DNA of 10,794 bases from assembly GCA_009839635.1 (NCBI GenBank), contig VXPJ01000097.1, forward strand, positions 1 through 10,794. Reading direction: 5' to 3'. Below are positions 1 through 7,145 of the stretch, one piece after another. Every line of letters starts with the position of its first letter. Position 1 is the stretch's first letter. This DNA comes from Pseudomonadota bacterium. Its GTDB lineage: Bacteria; Pseudomonadota; Gammaproteobacteria; UBA4575. A program made the position numbers and the translations under genes. Under the pieces are notes generated by a model. The model was not told the origin of the DNA, ran no database searches, and worked only from the letters and a program-made list of their open reading frames with translations.

Positions 1-401
1 ATGATGACCTCGAGCCGGTGGCGCACATCGATTTTACCTTGCCGTTATGTCGTGAACTCCGTGAAATCGTGCTTCGTGCTTCTGCAGACATCGGTCTTGA
101 TCTGCTGGATGGTGCCACCTATGGAGTCACCCAGGGCCCTCGGTTGGAAACGGCTGCCGAAGTAAAGCGTATGGCCAACGATGGTTGTGACATTGTCGGG
201 ATGACGGCGATGCCTGAAGCATCCTTGGCAAGCGAACTGGGTCTTTGTTATACAACGTGCGCGTTTTGTGTGAATTGGGCTGCCGGTTATGCTGACAGCA
301 GGGAAAAAATCGACATGGCCGAGGTGCAAAAGACCGTAGAGCAGGGAATTCTTGCCGTCAGACAGCTTTTGACCGCTTCTGCAAGACACTTCAACTCATG
401 A
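1..401 (+). CDS. S-methyl-5'-thioinosine phosphorylase (MTIP), C-terminal part
   Basis: Partial gene: its start lies left of the window and the reading frame is open from base 3 (132 residues seen of about 245 usual). The family phosphorolyses purine nucleosides; MTIP splits methylthioinosine to hypoxanthine and methylthioribose-1-phosphate in a methionine/purine salvage route that uses MTA deaminase. Visible family motifs are the GPRLET stretch (bases 135-152) and MTAMPEASLA-ELG (about 201-242), which carries the ribose/phosphate-site methionine and the trimer-type PNP/MTAP signature. The base-recognition loop reads VNWAAG (about 270-287). Where human MTAP has the 6-amino-recognising aspartates (ATDYDCW), this protein has Asn (273-275) and Ala, which favours a 6-oxopurine substrate and hence MTIP over MTAP. 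That assignment is inferred; a general PNP-like role remains possible. It ends in TGA, convergent with csiV, 132 bases from the csiV stop. Confidence 0.88.
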   Translation, partial: DDLEPVAHIDFTLPLCRELREIVLRASADIGLDLLDGATYGVTQGPRLETAAEVKRMANDGCDIVGMTAMPEASLASELGLCYTTCAFCVNWAAGYADSREKIDMAEVQKTVEQGILAVRQLLTASARHFNS

Positions 402-416
402 ACTGAAGTGGTTTTT
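387..416 (+). terminator. Possible intrinsic terminator of the thioinosine phosphorylase gene
   Basis: A perfect 7-bp inverted repeat, CACTTCA (387-393) and TGAAGTG (404-410), with a 10-base loop, is followed by G and five T (412-416). It overlaps the stop codon at 399-401. The stem has only three GC pairs and the T run is short, so it would be a weak Rho-independent terminator. It fits the position: the end of a rightward gene facing a leftward gene. Confidence 0.4.
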
Positions 417-533
417 GATTGGCCTTGCTGTAATTCGGTGACAGTGGAGAAGTCTGCGCAGGCCCGGGGTCGATGTCGTTCGTGAAGGTAGCTTGCTCGT
501 CGGGCATCACGTCGAATGCCGGGAAAGGCAGAA

Positions 534-1238
534 TCAAGAAGTTTCGTCTTCGCTCTGTGCAGGGCGTATTTCTACCAGGATGCCAAACAACGGGTGATCG
601 ATATAGTGCAACTCCTTGCTGCGCATTTTCCGGTGTACCTTCAAGGGGAAATCTGCAAGAACGCGCTCATACCCTAAGCCATCGGTGACTGGCTCGGTAC
701 TCATGTTTTTGTGCACAGGTCTGCGATAGACGAGGTCCGTGAATACATGGAGGTAACGCCCGAGAACCACCTTGACCGTACCATCCAGTTCACTGATGGC
801 ATGCTGTTCCTGCATGCCCTGATCCTCAGGGACAAGGTGGAGTGGCGCGTGTTCACCAAATTCACCGCTGTAGTCCAGACCTGCCTGAATTCGGACCGGG
901 ATGGCTTGTCTTTTTGCAAGCCCGGGCTGCAGCCAGGCTACATGTTCCAGGATCTGGTACTTTTCCGAAGCCGTTAATGCAGCCGCCTGGTCAGCCAGTT
1001 CCAGTGCTTCCAAGGACAGGGGCAGGAAATCATGAAGAAGGGCACTGTCATCCAGCAAAATGGCGTCCTGCATATCAGGAAGTGACACGGGTTCGGCCAC
1101 CTGTGCCAACGGCTCTTCGGCAGCCGGCACATTGGCAAAAAAGATCATCTCGACAATGTAGTCTTTTGCAAGGCCAGGCTGACAGGCCCATAGCAGTGAG
1201 AAGAACAAAATGCAGTTTATCCGGGTATGAATTCTCAT
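534..1238 (-). CDS. csiV: CsiV family periplasmic peptidoglycan-associated protein
   Basis: A 234-residue exported protein of the CsiV family (formerly DUF2803). In Vibrio cholerae CsiV binds peptidoglycan and, through LpoA, stimulates the synthase PBP1A. The N-terminus (residues 1-24) is a signal peptide: basic start, hydrophobic core CILFFSLLWAC, then GLA just before KDYIVE, a plausible signal peptidase I site. LWAC at 16-19 resembles a poor lipobox. The mature start YIVEMIFFAN is the typical family beta strand. Then come an AWLQPG block (101-106), an ELDGTVKVVLGRYLHVFTDL block (150-169) and SKELHYIDHPLFGILVEI (207-224), the most diagnostic family motif. It starts 18 bases after the mfd stop and is probably co-transcribed with mfd. 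The ATG at 1238 is chosen because it gives the intact signal peptide; upstream there is only a weak AGG. Family assignment is firm; the LpoA/PBP1A role is known only from Vibrio. Confidence 0.87.
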   Translation of the reverse strand: MRIHTRINCILFFSLLWACQPGLAKDYIVEMIFFANVPAAEEPLAQVAEPVSLPDMQDAILLDDSALLHDFLPLSLEALELADQAAALTASEKYQILEHVAWLQPGLAKRQAIPVRIQAGLDYSGEFGEHAPLHLVPEDQGMQEQHAISELDGTVKVVLGRYLHVFTDLVYRRPVHKNMSTEPVTDGLGYERVLADFPLKVHRKMRSKELHYIDHPLFGILVEIRPAQSEDETS

Positions 1239-1256
1239 GATTAAAAAGACCTGGAT

Positions 1257-4200
1257 TCAGGCAGCTTGCTTGAGCTCAAGGCCGTTCAGCAACCCGCCGA
1301 TGGTTTCAACTCTCTGCTGCACGTCCTCCATTTCAGCGTATATCGTGAGTTTCTCGGCACTGCTCAGCTTATACATGGAAGGGTTTTCTTGAACAAGTGC
1401 CAGCAACTTGCTCACGTCTATCTTATGTGATTTTGCAAAACTCAGGTGCACAGATTCGCTTCCGGCCCGTATCCGGGTCACGTCATAATGTTCTGCAACC
1501 AGTTTGACCTGCGTGACGCTGAAAAGATTTTTTGCATATTCCGGCAGCAGACCAAATCGATCGATCAGTTCAACTTCAAGGTCATTCAGGTCATCCGTGT
1601 TTCTCGCGCTTGCGATTCTCTTGTAAAGCATTAGCCGTGTATGTACGTCAGGCACGTAATCCTCCGGTAGCAGGGCTGGCACACCCAGGTCCACCTCTGT
1701 TCCATGATCAGGTGGCAGGTCAGCTGAGGGGATTTCGCCCGCCTTGAGTGCAGCTACGGTACGTGCGAGAAGCTGGTTGTACAGGCTGAATCCAATTTCA
1801 TGAATTTGACCGCTTTGCTCAGCGCCCAGCAATTCTCCGGCCCCCCTGATCTCCAGGTCATGAGTGGCCACCGTAAACCCGGCACCCAGCTCTTCCAGAG
1901 CTTCAATGGCTTCGAGCCGTTTTACGGCATTTTCCGACATTGCAGATTTGGGCGGAGCGATCAGGTAGGCGTAGGCCCGGTGACTGGACCGGCCAACCCT
2001 GCCTCGGATCTGATGAAGTTGGGACAGTCCCAGTTTATCCGCACGATTGACGATGATCGTATTGGCTGAAGGGATGTCGATCCCGTTTTCTATGATTGTA
2101 GTGCACACCAGGACATTGAAACGTTGATGATAGAAATCGACCATGATCCGCTCGAGGTCCTGTTCGGGCATTTGACCGTGTGCAACCCCGACAATGGTAT
2201 TGGGCAGCAATCTCCGAATCTCTCTGGCAGTCTTCTCGATGCTACGGACTTCGTTGTGCAACAGAAAGACTTGCCCGCCGCGCTTGAGTTCACGGAGGCA
2301 GGCTTCCTGTATGGTGTGTGTGTCCCAGGTGCCGACAAAGGTCTTGATTGCATGACGATGACTGGGTGGCGTTGCAATTATGGACAGGTCGCGCAATCCA
2401 CTCAGTGACATGTTCAGGGTTCTTGGAATCGGGGTTGCTGTCAGAGTCAGGACATCCACCTCGGCACGCATTTTTTTGAGAATTTCTTTCTGGCGAACGC
2501 CAAACCGCTGTTCTTCATCAACGACAATCAAACCAAGATTCTTGAACTTGATGTCGGCACTCAACAGCTTGTGCGTACCGATTACGATGTCAGTGCTCCC
2601 ATCAGAGAGACTGTTTCGGGTGGCACTTTGTTTTTTGCCTGATACAAACCGTGAGACATGCTCAATCCGCACCGGCCAGTCAGCAAACCGGTCGCTGAAG
2701 CTTTGGAAATGCTGCATGGCTAGCAGGGTCGTAGGCACCAGCACGGCGACCTGTTTTCCAGCCAAAGCGGCAACAAAGGCAGCGCGCATGGCAACTTCTG
2801 TCTTACCAAAGCCGACATCACCGCACACAATGCGATCCATGGGCTTTTTCGACTTCATGTCGTCTATGACATCGTCAATTGCCTTTTGCTGGTCCGGAGT
2901 TTCTTCATAGGAAAAAGTGGATCCGAACAGATTCAACTCCTGATGGCCGATGACATACTGGTAGCCTTTTTTGGCCTCGCGCCGTGAGTAAATGTCGAGC
3001 AGCTCGGCAGCCACGTCGCGGGTGCGTGCTACAGCACGGCGTTTTATATTTTTCCAGGCTTCGCCCCCCAGGCGATGAAGAGGTGCATGGTCTTCCGAGG
3101 CCCCCGTATAGCGACTGACAAGATGAAGTGAAGACACCGGTACATACAGGAGGTCCTGGTTGGCATACTCCAGCACCAGAAACTCGGTCTCTGCTCCACT
3201 GAGACTTAATGTCTTCAGCCCCCGGTACCGTCCCACACCATGGTCTTCATGCACCATGGGCGCTCCTTGGGCCAGTTCTGAAAGATCCCGAATGAGTGCC
3301 TCTGCATCCCGTATATGCCGCCTGTATTTCCTTTTTTGTTTTACGCGCGCACCGAACAGGTTGCTTTCCGTGACGATCGCAATCTTGTTTTCCGGCAGAA
3401 GCAGGCCTTCTTCCAGGGGTCCGACCGTGATTGCTAGGGAGGGTTCGGAGCCGATGAACTCCTGCCAGTTTTTGACAACCTTGGGATATATGCCGAATCC
3501 TTTCAGTACATCGCACAGGTACTCCCTCCTGCCGGGTGATTCGGCGAGGAACAGTATTTTGCAGTTGCTGGTTTCTATGAACTGATCGAGTTCCGTAGCC
3601 GGATTGCTTACCCGTGAATTTATGGCAAGGGCAGGGAGTGCCCGGGTATGAAAATTGTGCTGGTCCTGACGCGGGCGTTCGATCTTGAATTGCTGGAGCT
3701 GGATGGCATTGAATTTCTGCAGACCGTTTTCAAGGTCTGCGGCGGAAATCCATAGTTGATCGGGATTCAACGGTGGACGTTCCGGATCGTGTTTTCGCTG
3801 CTCGTACCTTGAAAACACCTCACTCTCAAAATCCACTGCGGCCTCGACGCTGTTTTCAAATAAGACCAGCTGGCATTCGTCAGGGATGTAACTGAAAAAT
3901 GTACTGGTCTGTTCAAAAAACAATGGGAAGTAGTATTCCACTCCACGCGGCAGGTTGTGATTGCTGACTTCCCGGTAAATTACGCTGTTGTTTGGATCAC
4001 CCTCGAGCTGGATCCTGTAGTTTTTTCTGAATCGTTTGACGGCGCTTTCGTCGGTGGGGAATTCACGTGCGGGAAGGATTTGAAACCTGTCGACCTTTTG
4101 TGCCGAGACCTGGGTGTCGGGGTTGAAGGTACGGATGGTATCGATCTCGTCATTGAACAGGTCAATCCGGTAGGGTTGCAGGCATCCCATGGGGTACAGG

Positions 4201-4712
4201 TCGATAATGGAGCCGCGAATGGCAAACTCCCCGTGCAGCATGACCTGGGATACGTACTGGTAACCCGCCTTGACCAGGGTTTCCCTGAAATCGTCACAAT
4301 CAAGCCGGTCCCCTGTCGCAAGGTTCAGTATCTGGCCCCTTATGAACGATTCGGGGGAAAGCCGCCCCATGAAGGTTGCGACCGGGATAATCAGTATGTG
4401 GCAACGTGCATCAAGCAGCGAACGCAAGATGAGCAGCCGGTCTGAAATGATGTCCTCATGGGGGGGCAGCGCATCATAGGGGAGGGTCTCGTAGTCCGGA
4501 AACAAAAAAATCTCAACGGAAGAGTCGCAAAAAAAGGTCAGTTCACTTTTCAGGGTGCAGGCAGTCTGAATGTCCGGTGTAATGATCAGGGTCATGCCTG
4601 CAAATTCTTCAATGGCTTTCGCAAGTGCCAGGCTTTTGCTACAGCCATAGGTTTGGCCCCAGGTTATTCGGGGGCAGGTTGTGTCTGGCTGTGGGGGATG
4701 AAAAATGTCCAT
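1257..4712 (-). CDS. mfd: Transcription-repair coupling factor Mfd
   Basis: Full-length Mfd, 1151 residues against 1148 in E. coli. This cytoplasmic ATP-driven DNA translocase removes RNA polymerase stalled at lesions and recruits UvrA for nucleotide excision repair. Domains in order: UvrB-like module (about 15-350, with FPDYETLPYDALPPHEDI at 71-88), a non-conserved middle domain, the RNA polymerase-interacting domain (about 480-550, with HEDHGVGRYRGL at 488-499), the RecG-like helicase core and the C-terminal D7 domain (about 1005-1151). Core motifs are Walker A GDVGFGKTE (631-639), DEEQ (732-735), TATPIPRT (758-765), QIRGRVGR (901-908) and the translocation region THDLEIRGAGELLG (950-963). 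All look intact. The ATG at 4712 is fixed by an in-frame TAG two codons upstream, although no good Shine-Dalgarno precedes it. It is transcribed leftward ahead of csiV and divergently from the ccm operon. Confidence 0.98.
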   Translation of the reverse strand: MDIFHPPQPDTTCPRITWGQTYGCSKSLALAKAIEEFAGMTLIITPDIQTACTLKSELTFFCDSSVEIFLFPDYETLPYDALPPHEDIISDRLLILRSLLDARCHILIIPVATFMGRLSPESFIRGQILNLATGDRLDCDDFRETLVKAGYQYVSQVMLHGEFAIRGSIIDLYPMGCLQPYRIDLFNDEIDTIRTFNPDTQVSAQKVDRFQILPAREFPTDESAVKRFRKNYRIQLEGDPNNSVIYREVSNHNLPRGVEYYFPLFFEQTSTFFSYIPDECQLVLFENSVEAAVDFESEVFSRYEQRKHDPERPPLNPDQLWISAADLENGLQKFNAIQLQQFKIERPRQDQHNFHTRALPALAINSRVSNPATELDQFIETSNCKILFLAESPGRREYLCDVLKGFGIYPKVVKNWQEFIGSEPSLAITVGPLEEGLLLPENKIAIVTESNLFGARVKQKRKYRRHIRDAEALIRDLSELAQGAPMVHEDHGVGRYRGLKTLSLSGAETEFLVLEYANQDLLYVPVSSLHLVSRYTGASEDHAPLHRLGGEAWKNIKRRAVARTRDVAAELLDIYSRREAKKGYQYVIGHQELNLFGSTFSYEETPDQQKAIDDVIDDMKSKKPMDRIVCGDVGFGKTEVAMRAAFVAALAGKQVAVLVPTTLLAMQHFQSFSDRFADWPVRIEHVSRFVSGKKQSATRNSLSDGSTDIVIGTHKLLSADIKFKNLGLIVVDEEQRFGVRQKEILKKMRAEVDVLTLTATPIPRTLNMSLSGLRDLSIIATPPSHRHAIKTFVGTWDTHTIQEACLRELKRGGQVFLLHNEVRSIEKTAREIRRLLPNTIVGVAHGQMPEQDLERIMVDFYHQRFNVLVCTTIIENGIDIPSANTIIVNRADKLGLSQLHQIRGRVGRSSHRAYAYLIAPPKSAMSENAVKRLEAIEALEELGAGFTVATHDLEIRGAGELLGAEQSGQIHEIGFSLYNQLLARTVAALKAGEIPSADLPPDHGTEVDLGVPALLPEDYVPDVHTRLMLYKRIASARNTDDLNDLEVELIDRFGLLPEYAKNLFSVTQVKLVAEHYDVTRIRAGSESVHLSFAKSHKIDVSKLLALVQENPSMYKLSSAEKLTIYAEMEDVQQRVETIGGLLNGLELKQAA

Positions 4713-4760
4713 GATCTAGGGGATGCCGGGGTAGGAGAGAAGTCTGGCTGTTACATGTGC

Positions 4761-4790
4761 ATCATAGCCGGCCCTGTTCTTCCCGTTCGA
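4761..4790 (-). promoter_or_regulatory. Candidate sigma-70 promoter for mfd-csiV
   Basis: On the minus strand TATGAT (4766 to 4761) matches five of six bases of the -10 consensus and would start transcription about 40 bases before the mfd ATG. The best -35 at suitable spacing is TCGAAC (4790 to 4785, 18-base spacer), which is poor. Position is plausible but the call rests mainly on the -10 box. Confidence 0.3.
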
Positions 4791-4806
4791 TGCCTTTTGA
4801 AAGGCA
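4791..4806. repeat. 16-base dyad between divergent mfd and ccmA
   Basis: TGCCTTT (4791-4797) and AAAGGCA (4800-4806) form a perfect 7-bp inverted repeat around a two-base centre. It lies just upstream of the candidate mfd -35 and about 130 bases before ccmA. Its length and symmetry resemble an operator for a dimeric repressor or activator. No T run follows on either strand, so it does not look like a terminator. I do not recognise the regulator. Confidence 0.5.
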
Positions 4807-4848
4807 CAGGAGTCCCCGCATGCCTGCCGCACACGCCCAATTCGCTCG

Positions 4849-4937
4849 TTTTTTTTAAGGCCCTGCATGTTAAGATTCTTTGCGTTCAATAAGTTAGCTT
4901 TGCCAGTTCTATATTTTACCTGATCAAGTTCGATGCG
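4849..4937 (+). promoter_or_regulatory. AT-rich probable promoter region of the ccm operon
   Basis: This stretch opens with a T8 run (4849-4856) and is clearly richer in A and T than the flanking genes. It contains -10-like hexamers TAAGAT (4871-4876) and TATATT (4910-4915), plus TTGCGT (4880-4885) and TTGCCA (4900-4905) as -35-like hexamers. No pair has the usual 16-18-base spacing, so I cannot choose a start site. A promoter is expected because ccmA opens the operon. Confidence 0.3.
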
Positions 4938-5570
4938 ATGCCTACTCCAGCACCAAGGGTACTCGAAGCACATGACCTGAAGTGTATACGAGGAGACAAG
5001 GAACTGTTTTCCGGTTTGGGGTTCTCAATCATCTCAGGAGAAACTCTGGTGGTGAAAGGCAGCAATGGCAGTGGTAAGACGAGCTTGCTCAGGATTATAT
5101 GCGGGTTTAGTCAGCCGGCCGCGGGTCGGGTGACCTGGTGCAGTGAACCCATATACGGGCATGAAAATTACCGGCAACAGGTGTCTTACGTGGGTCATCA
5201 GTCAGGTGTCAAACCGGATCTGACAGTCCTGGAGAACCTTGTATTTATGCAGCGTCTGGCAGGTGAAAACAGCAAGGAGCCTGAAATCAAGGAAATTGTC
5301 CGTGCCGCTGGCTTGTTCGGGCAAAGAAACATGATGACGGGCAAGCTCTCTGCAGGGCAAAGGCGGCGCCTGGCGCTGGCCAAGCTGATGCTGCAGCAAA
5401 GAACCATCTGGGTGCTCGACGAGCCCCTTACGGCACTGGACAAGGAATTTATCGGAAGGTTTGAACAGGTGTTGAAGGATCATCTCGAAAATGAGGGCAT
5501 CCTGGTGGTCACAACACATCGCGAATTGAAGATTCCCGAGCACCGGGTAAAGCGAATCGGGTTGTCATAA
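4938..5570 (+). CDS. ccmA: Heme exporter ATP-binding protein CcmA
   Basis: ABC-transporter ATPase of 210 residues, the usual CcmA size. With CcmB and CcmC it uses ATP to release holo-CcmE (heme-loaded chaperone) from CcmCD on the periplasmic side of the inner membrane. Motifs are all present: Walker A GSNGSGKT (41-48), Q-loop Gln88 in VGHQSG, signature LSAGQRRRLALAK (137-149), Walker B WVLDEP (158-163), D-loop LTALD (164-168) and H-loop His194 in TTH. The YVGHQSGVKPDLTVLENL segment (84-101) is characteristic of CcmA rather than other small ABC ATPases. The ATG at 4938 is the only sensible start (no in-frame ATG just upstream), though no clear Shine-Dalgarno precedes it. It is the first gene of the ccm operon, two bases ahead of ccmB. 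Confidence 0.96.
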   Translation: MPTPAPRVLEAHDLKCIRGDKELFSGLGFSIISGETLVVKGSNGSGKTSLLRIICGFSQPAAGRVTWCSEPIYGHENYRQQVSYVGHQSGVKPDLTVLENLVFMQRLAGENSKEPEIKEIVRAAGLFGQRNMMTGKLSAGQRRRLALAKLMLQQRTIWVLDEPLTALDKEFIGRFEQVLKDHLENEGILVVTTHRELKIPEHRVKRIGLS

Positions 5571-5572
5571 TC

Positions 5573-6241
5573 ATGCTGGACGCATTTTTTTCCATTATTC
5601 AACGTGATTTACTGCTGGCGTACCGCAGGCGCGCGGACCTGATGAATCCGGTTCTGTTCTACGTGATCGTGGCGACCCTTTTCCCTCTGGGAGTCAGTCC
5701 GGACGCCGAATTTCTGGGCAGACTGGCACCGGGACTCGTGTGGGTTACCACGTTACTGGCGGCCCTGATCTCCATGGAGAGTATTTTCAGGCAGGATTTT
5801 GAAGATGGCAGCATTGAACAGTTGCTCCTGAATCCCCATCCTTTCTCGTTGCTGATACTCGGGAAAGTGGTCGCACACTGGCTGATTACAGGAGTCCCCA
5901 TGCTGCTGATTGTGCCGGTGATGGCAATGCTTCTGCACATGCCTGTGCAGGCTGTCCCGGTGCTGTGGATCACGATTTTGCTGGGCACACCGATACTGAG
6001 TCTGATCGGTGCTATCGGTGCTGCACTTACCGCAGGCTTCCGTGGCGGTGGAGTATTGCTGGGCCTTCTCGTGTTGCCACTTTATGTCCCGGTTTTGATA
6101 TTTGCATCATCAGCGGTCAGTGCCGCCGCAGATGGGCTTGCTGTTTCAGGACAACTGGCAATGCTGGGATCGGGTTTGATTCTGGCACTGGTACTGGCGC
6201 CGCTTGCCATCAGTGCCTCATTGAAAATTAGCATGAGCTGA
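5573..6241 (+). CDS. ccmB: Heme exporter membrane protein CcmB
   Basis: Integral inner-membrane protein of 222 residues (family about 220), the permease partner of CcmA in the CcmABCD complex that frees heme-loaded CcmE. About six hydrophobic spans are visible, roughly at 24-40, 52-70, 94-120, 127-153, 159-180 and 196-216. Family-typical features are the basic cytoplasmic N-terminus with RDLLLAYRRRADL (11-23), the LAPGLVWVTTLLAAL helix (51-65), FEDGSIEQLLLNPHP (76-90) in the coupling loop to CcmA and LPLYVPVLIFA (168-178). The ATG lies two bases after the ccmA stop, so coupled translation is likely; its own ribosome site is weak. Confidence 0.95.
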   Translation: MLDAFFSIIQRDLLLAYRRRADLMNPVLFYVIVATLFPLGVSPDAEFLGRLAPGLVWVTTLLAALISMESIFRQDFEDGSIEQLLLNPHPFSLLILGKVVAHWLITGVPMLLIVPVMAMLLHMPVQAVPVLWITILLGTPILSLIGAIGAALTAGFRGGGVLLGLLVLPLYVPVLIFASSAVSAAADGLAVSGQLAMLGSGLILALVLAPLAISASLKISMS

Positions 6242-6244
6242 GCG

Positions 6245-6982
6245 ATGTGGAAATTCCTGTATAGGCTGTCTTCGCTGAAGTATTACTATGAGTGGTCCGG
6301 GAAATGGGTACCCTGGCTGCTGGGCAGCACTGCAGTTTTGATGCTTGTGGGGCTTTACTGGGGGCTTGTAGTCGCACCATCTGATTATCAGCAAGGTGAG
6401 TCTTATCGAATCATATATGTCCATGTCCCGTCTGCATGGATGTCAATGTTTGTGTACGTCGTGATGGCTGGCGCAGGCTTTATCGCCATTGTGTGGAGGA
6501 CCAAGCTCTCGGAGATCGTGGTGTCGGAGTGCGCGGTAATCGGCGCGATGTTCACGGCACTCGCACTGGTCACCGGTATGCTGTGGGGCAAACCGACCTG
6601 GGGTACCTACTGGCAGTGGGATGCAAGATTGACCTCGGAGCTGATCCTGCTGTTTTTATATTTCGGGATCATCGCGGTCCATTCCGTCATCGAAGAGCCC
6701 CGCACTGCGGCCCGCGTGGCAAGTATCCTGGCCATCATTGGGGTAATCAATATACCCATCATTCACTATTCTGTAACATGGTGGAGTTCGTTACATCAGC
6801 CCAATATGCAACTGGTTTCAAAAACACCTTCTGTGCACCCGAGCATGCTCTACCCGCTGCTGGTGATGGCAACCGCCTTCCAGCTGTATTTCGTGAGCCT
6901 GTTGTTTATCCGCATGAGAAATGCGATCTTGCACCGGGAGCGTCTTACTAGTTGGGTTCAGGATATTTCGACAAGGAATTGA
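6245..6982 (+). CDS. ccmC: Heme handling protein CcmC
   Basis: Inner-membrane heme-handling protein that presents heme to CcmE and helps form its covalent bond. Length is 245 residues, the same as in E. coli. The periplasmic tryptophan-rich WWD motif reads WGKPTWGTYWQWDARLTSE (114-132). The two axial heme ligands fall at exactly the E. coli positions: His60 in IIYVHVPSAW and His184 in WWSSLHQP. Six transmembrane segments fit the hydrophobic pattern (about 22-42, 62-83, 95-113, 131-148, 157-175 and 200-222). The ATG is three bases after the ccmB stop, with GAG just upstream in the ccmB tail. All residues needed for activity are visible. Confidence 0.97.
   Translation: MWKFLYRLSSLKYYYEWSGKWVPWLLGSTAVLMLVGLYWGLVVAPSDYQQGESYRIIYVHVPSAWMSMFVYVVMAGAGFIAIVWRTKLSEIVVSECAVIGAMFTALALVTGMLWGKPTWGTYWQWDARLTSELILLFLYFGIIAVHSVIEEPRTAARVASILAIIGVINIPIIHYSVTWWSSLHQPNMQLVSKTPSVHPSMLYPLLVMATAFQLYFVSLLFIRMRNAILHRERLTSWVQDISTRN
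6973..6978 (+). promoter_or_regulatory. Ribosome binding site that fixes the ccmD start
   Basis: AAGGAA, six bases before the ATG at 6985, is the clearest ribosome site in the first half of the operon. It favours that ATG over the in-frame ATG at 6952, which lies inside ccmC. Confidence 0.55.
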
Positions 6983-6984
6983 TT

Positions 6985-7134
6985 ATGCAGGAATTCTTCT
7001 ACATGGATGGCAAGGCATTCTATGTCTGGGGCTCCTATGGAATCACGTTGGCAGCACTGGCCGTGGGTCTGGCACTCGCACGCCTGCGCAAGAAAAAGAT
7101 TCTCAAGGAAATTGGAGAGAGCCTGGAACGGTAG
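6985..7134 (+). CDS. ccmD: Heme exporter small protein CcmD
   Basis: A 49-residue single-span membrane protein that stabilises the CcmC-CcmE interaction and is needed for release of holo-CcmE. The family pattern is clear: an N-terminal FFYMDGKAFYVWGSYG (4-19), a hydrophobic helix ITLAALAVGLALA (20-32) and a basic cytoplasmic tail RLRKKKILKEI (33-43). The start at 6985 is preferred because it has AAGGAA at good spacing and gives the normal family N-terminus; an in-frame ATG at 6952 would overlap ccmC by 31 bases and add eleven atypical residues. It begins two bases after ccmC and ends 11 bases before ccmE. Confidence 0.9.
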   Translation: MQEFFYMDGKAFYVWGSYGITLAALAVGLALARLRKKKILKEIGESLER

Positions 7135-7145
7135 CTCAAGACAGT

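Noticed and set aside
501..522. Hairpin CGGGCAT / ATGCCGG as a csiV terminator
   Set aside because: Only five continuous pairs with a mismatch, and no T run follows on the minus strand.
473..688. A 71-codon plus-strand frame between the phosphorylase gene and csiV
   Set aside because: It overlaps the csiV 3' end, has no ribosome site and no recognisable motif.
2380..2910. A 176-codon plus-strand open frame opposite mfd
   Set aside because: It lies wholly inside the conserved helicase core of Mfd on the other strand, with no ribosome site or recognisable motif; a shadow frame.
4841..4860. T8 run as an intrinsic terminator
   Set aside because: No GC-rich stem precedes it, and no gene ends nearby on the plus strand.
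6436..6951. A 171-codon plus-strand frame within ccmC
   Set aside because: It is an out-of-frame reading of ccmC, whose own frame carries all conserved residues.
6921..7145. Extended start for ccmE within ccmC
   Set aside because: The frame is open upstream but would overlap ccmC and all of ccmD and add about 75 residues unlike any CcmE; the start at 7146 matches the family.
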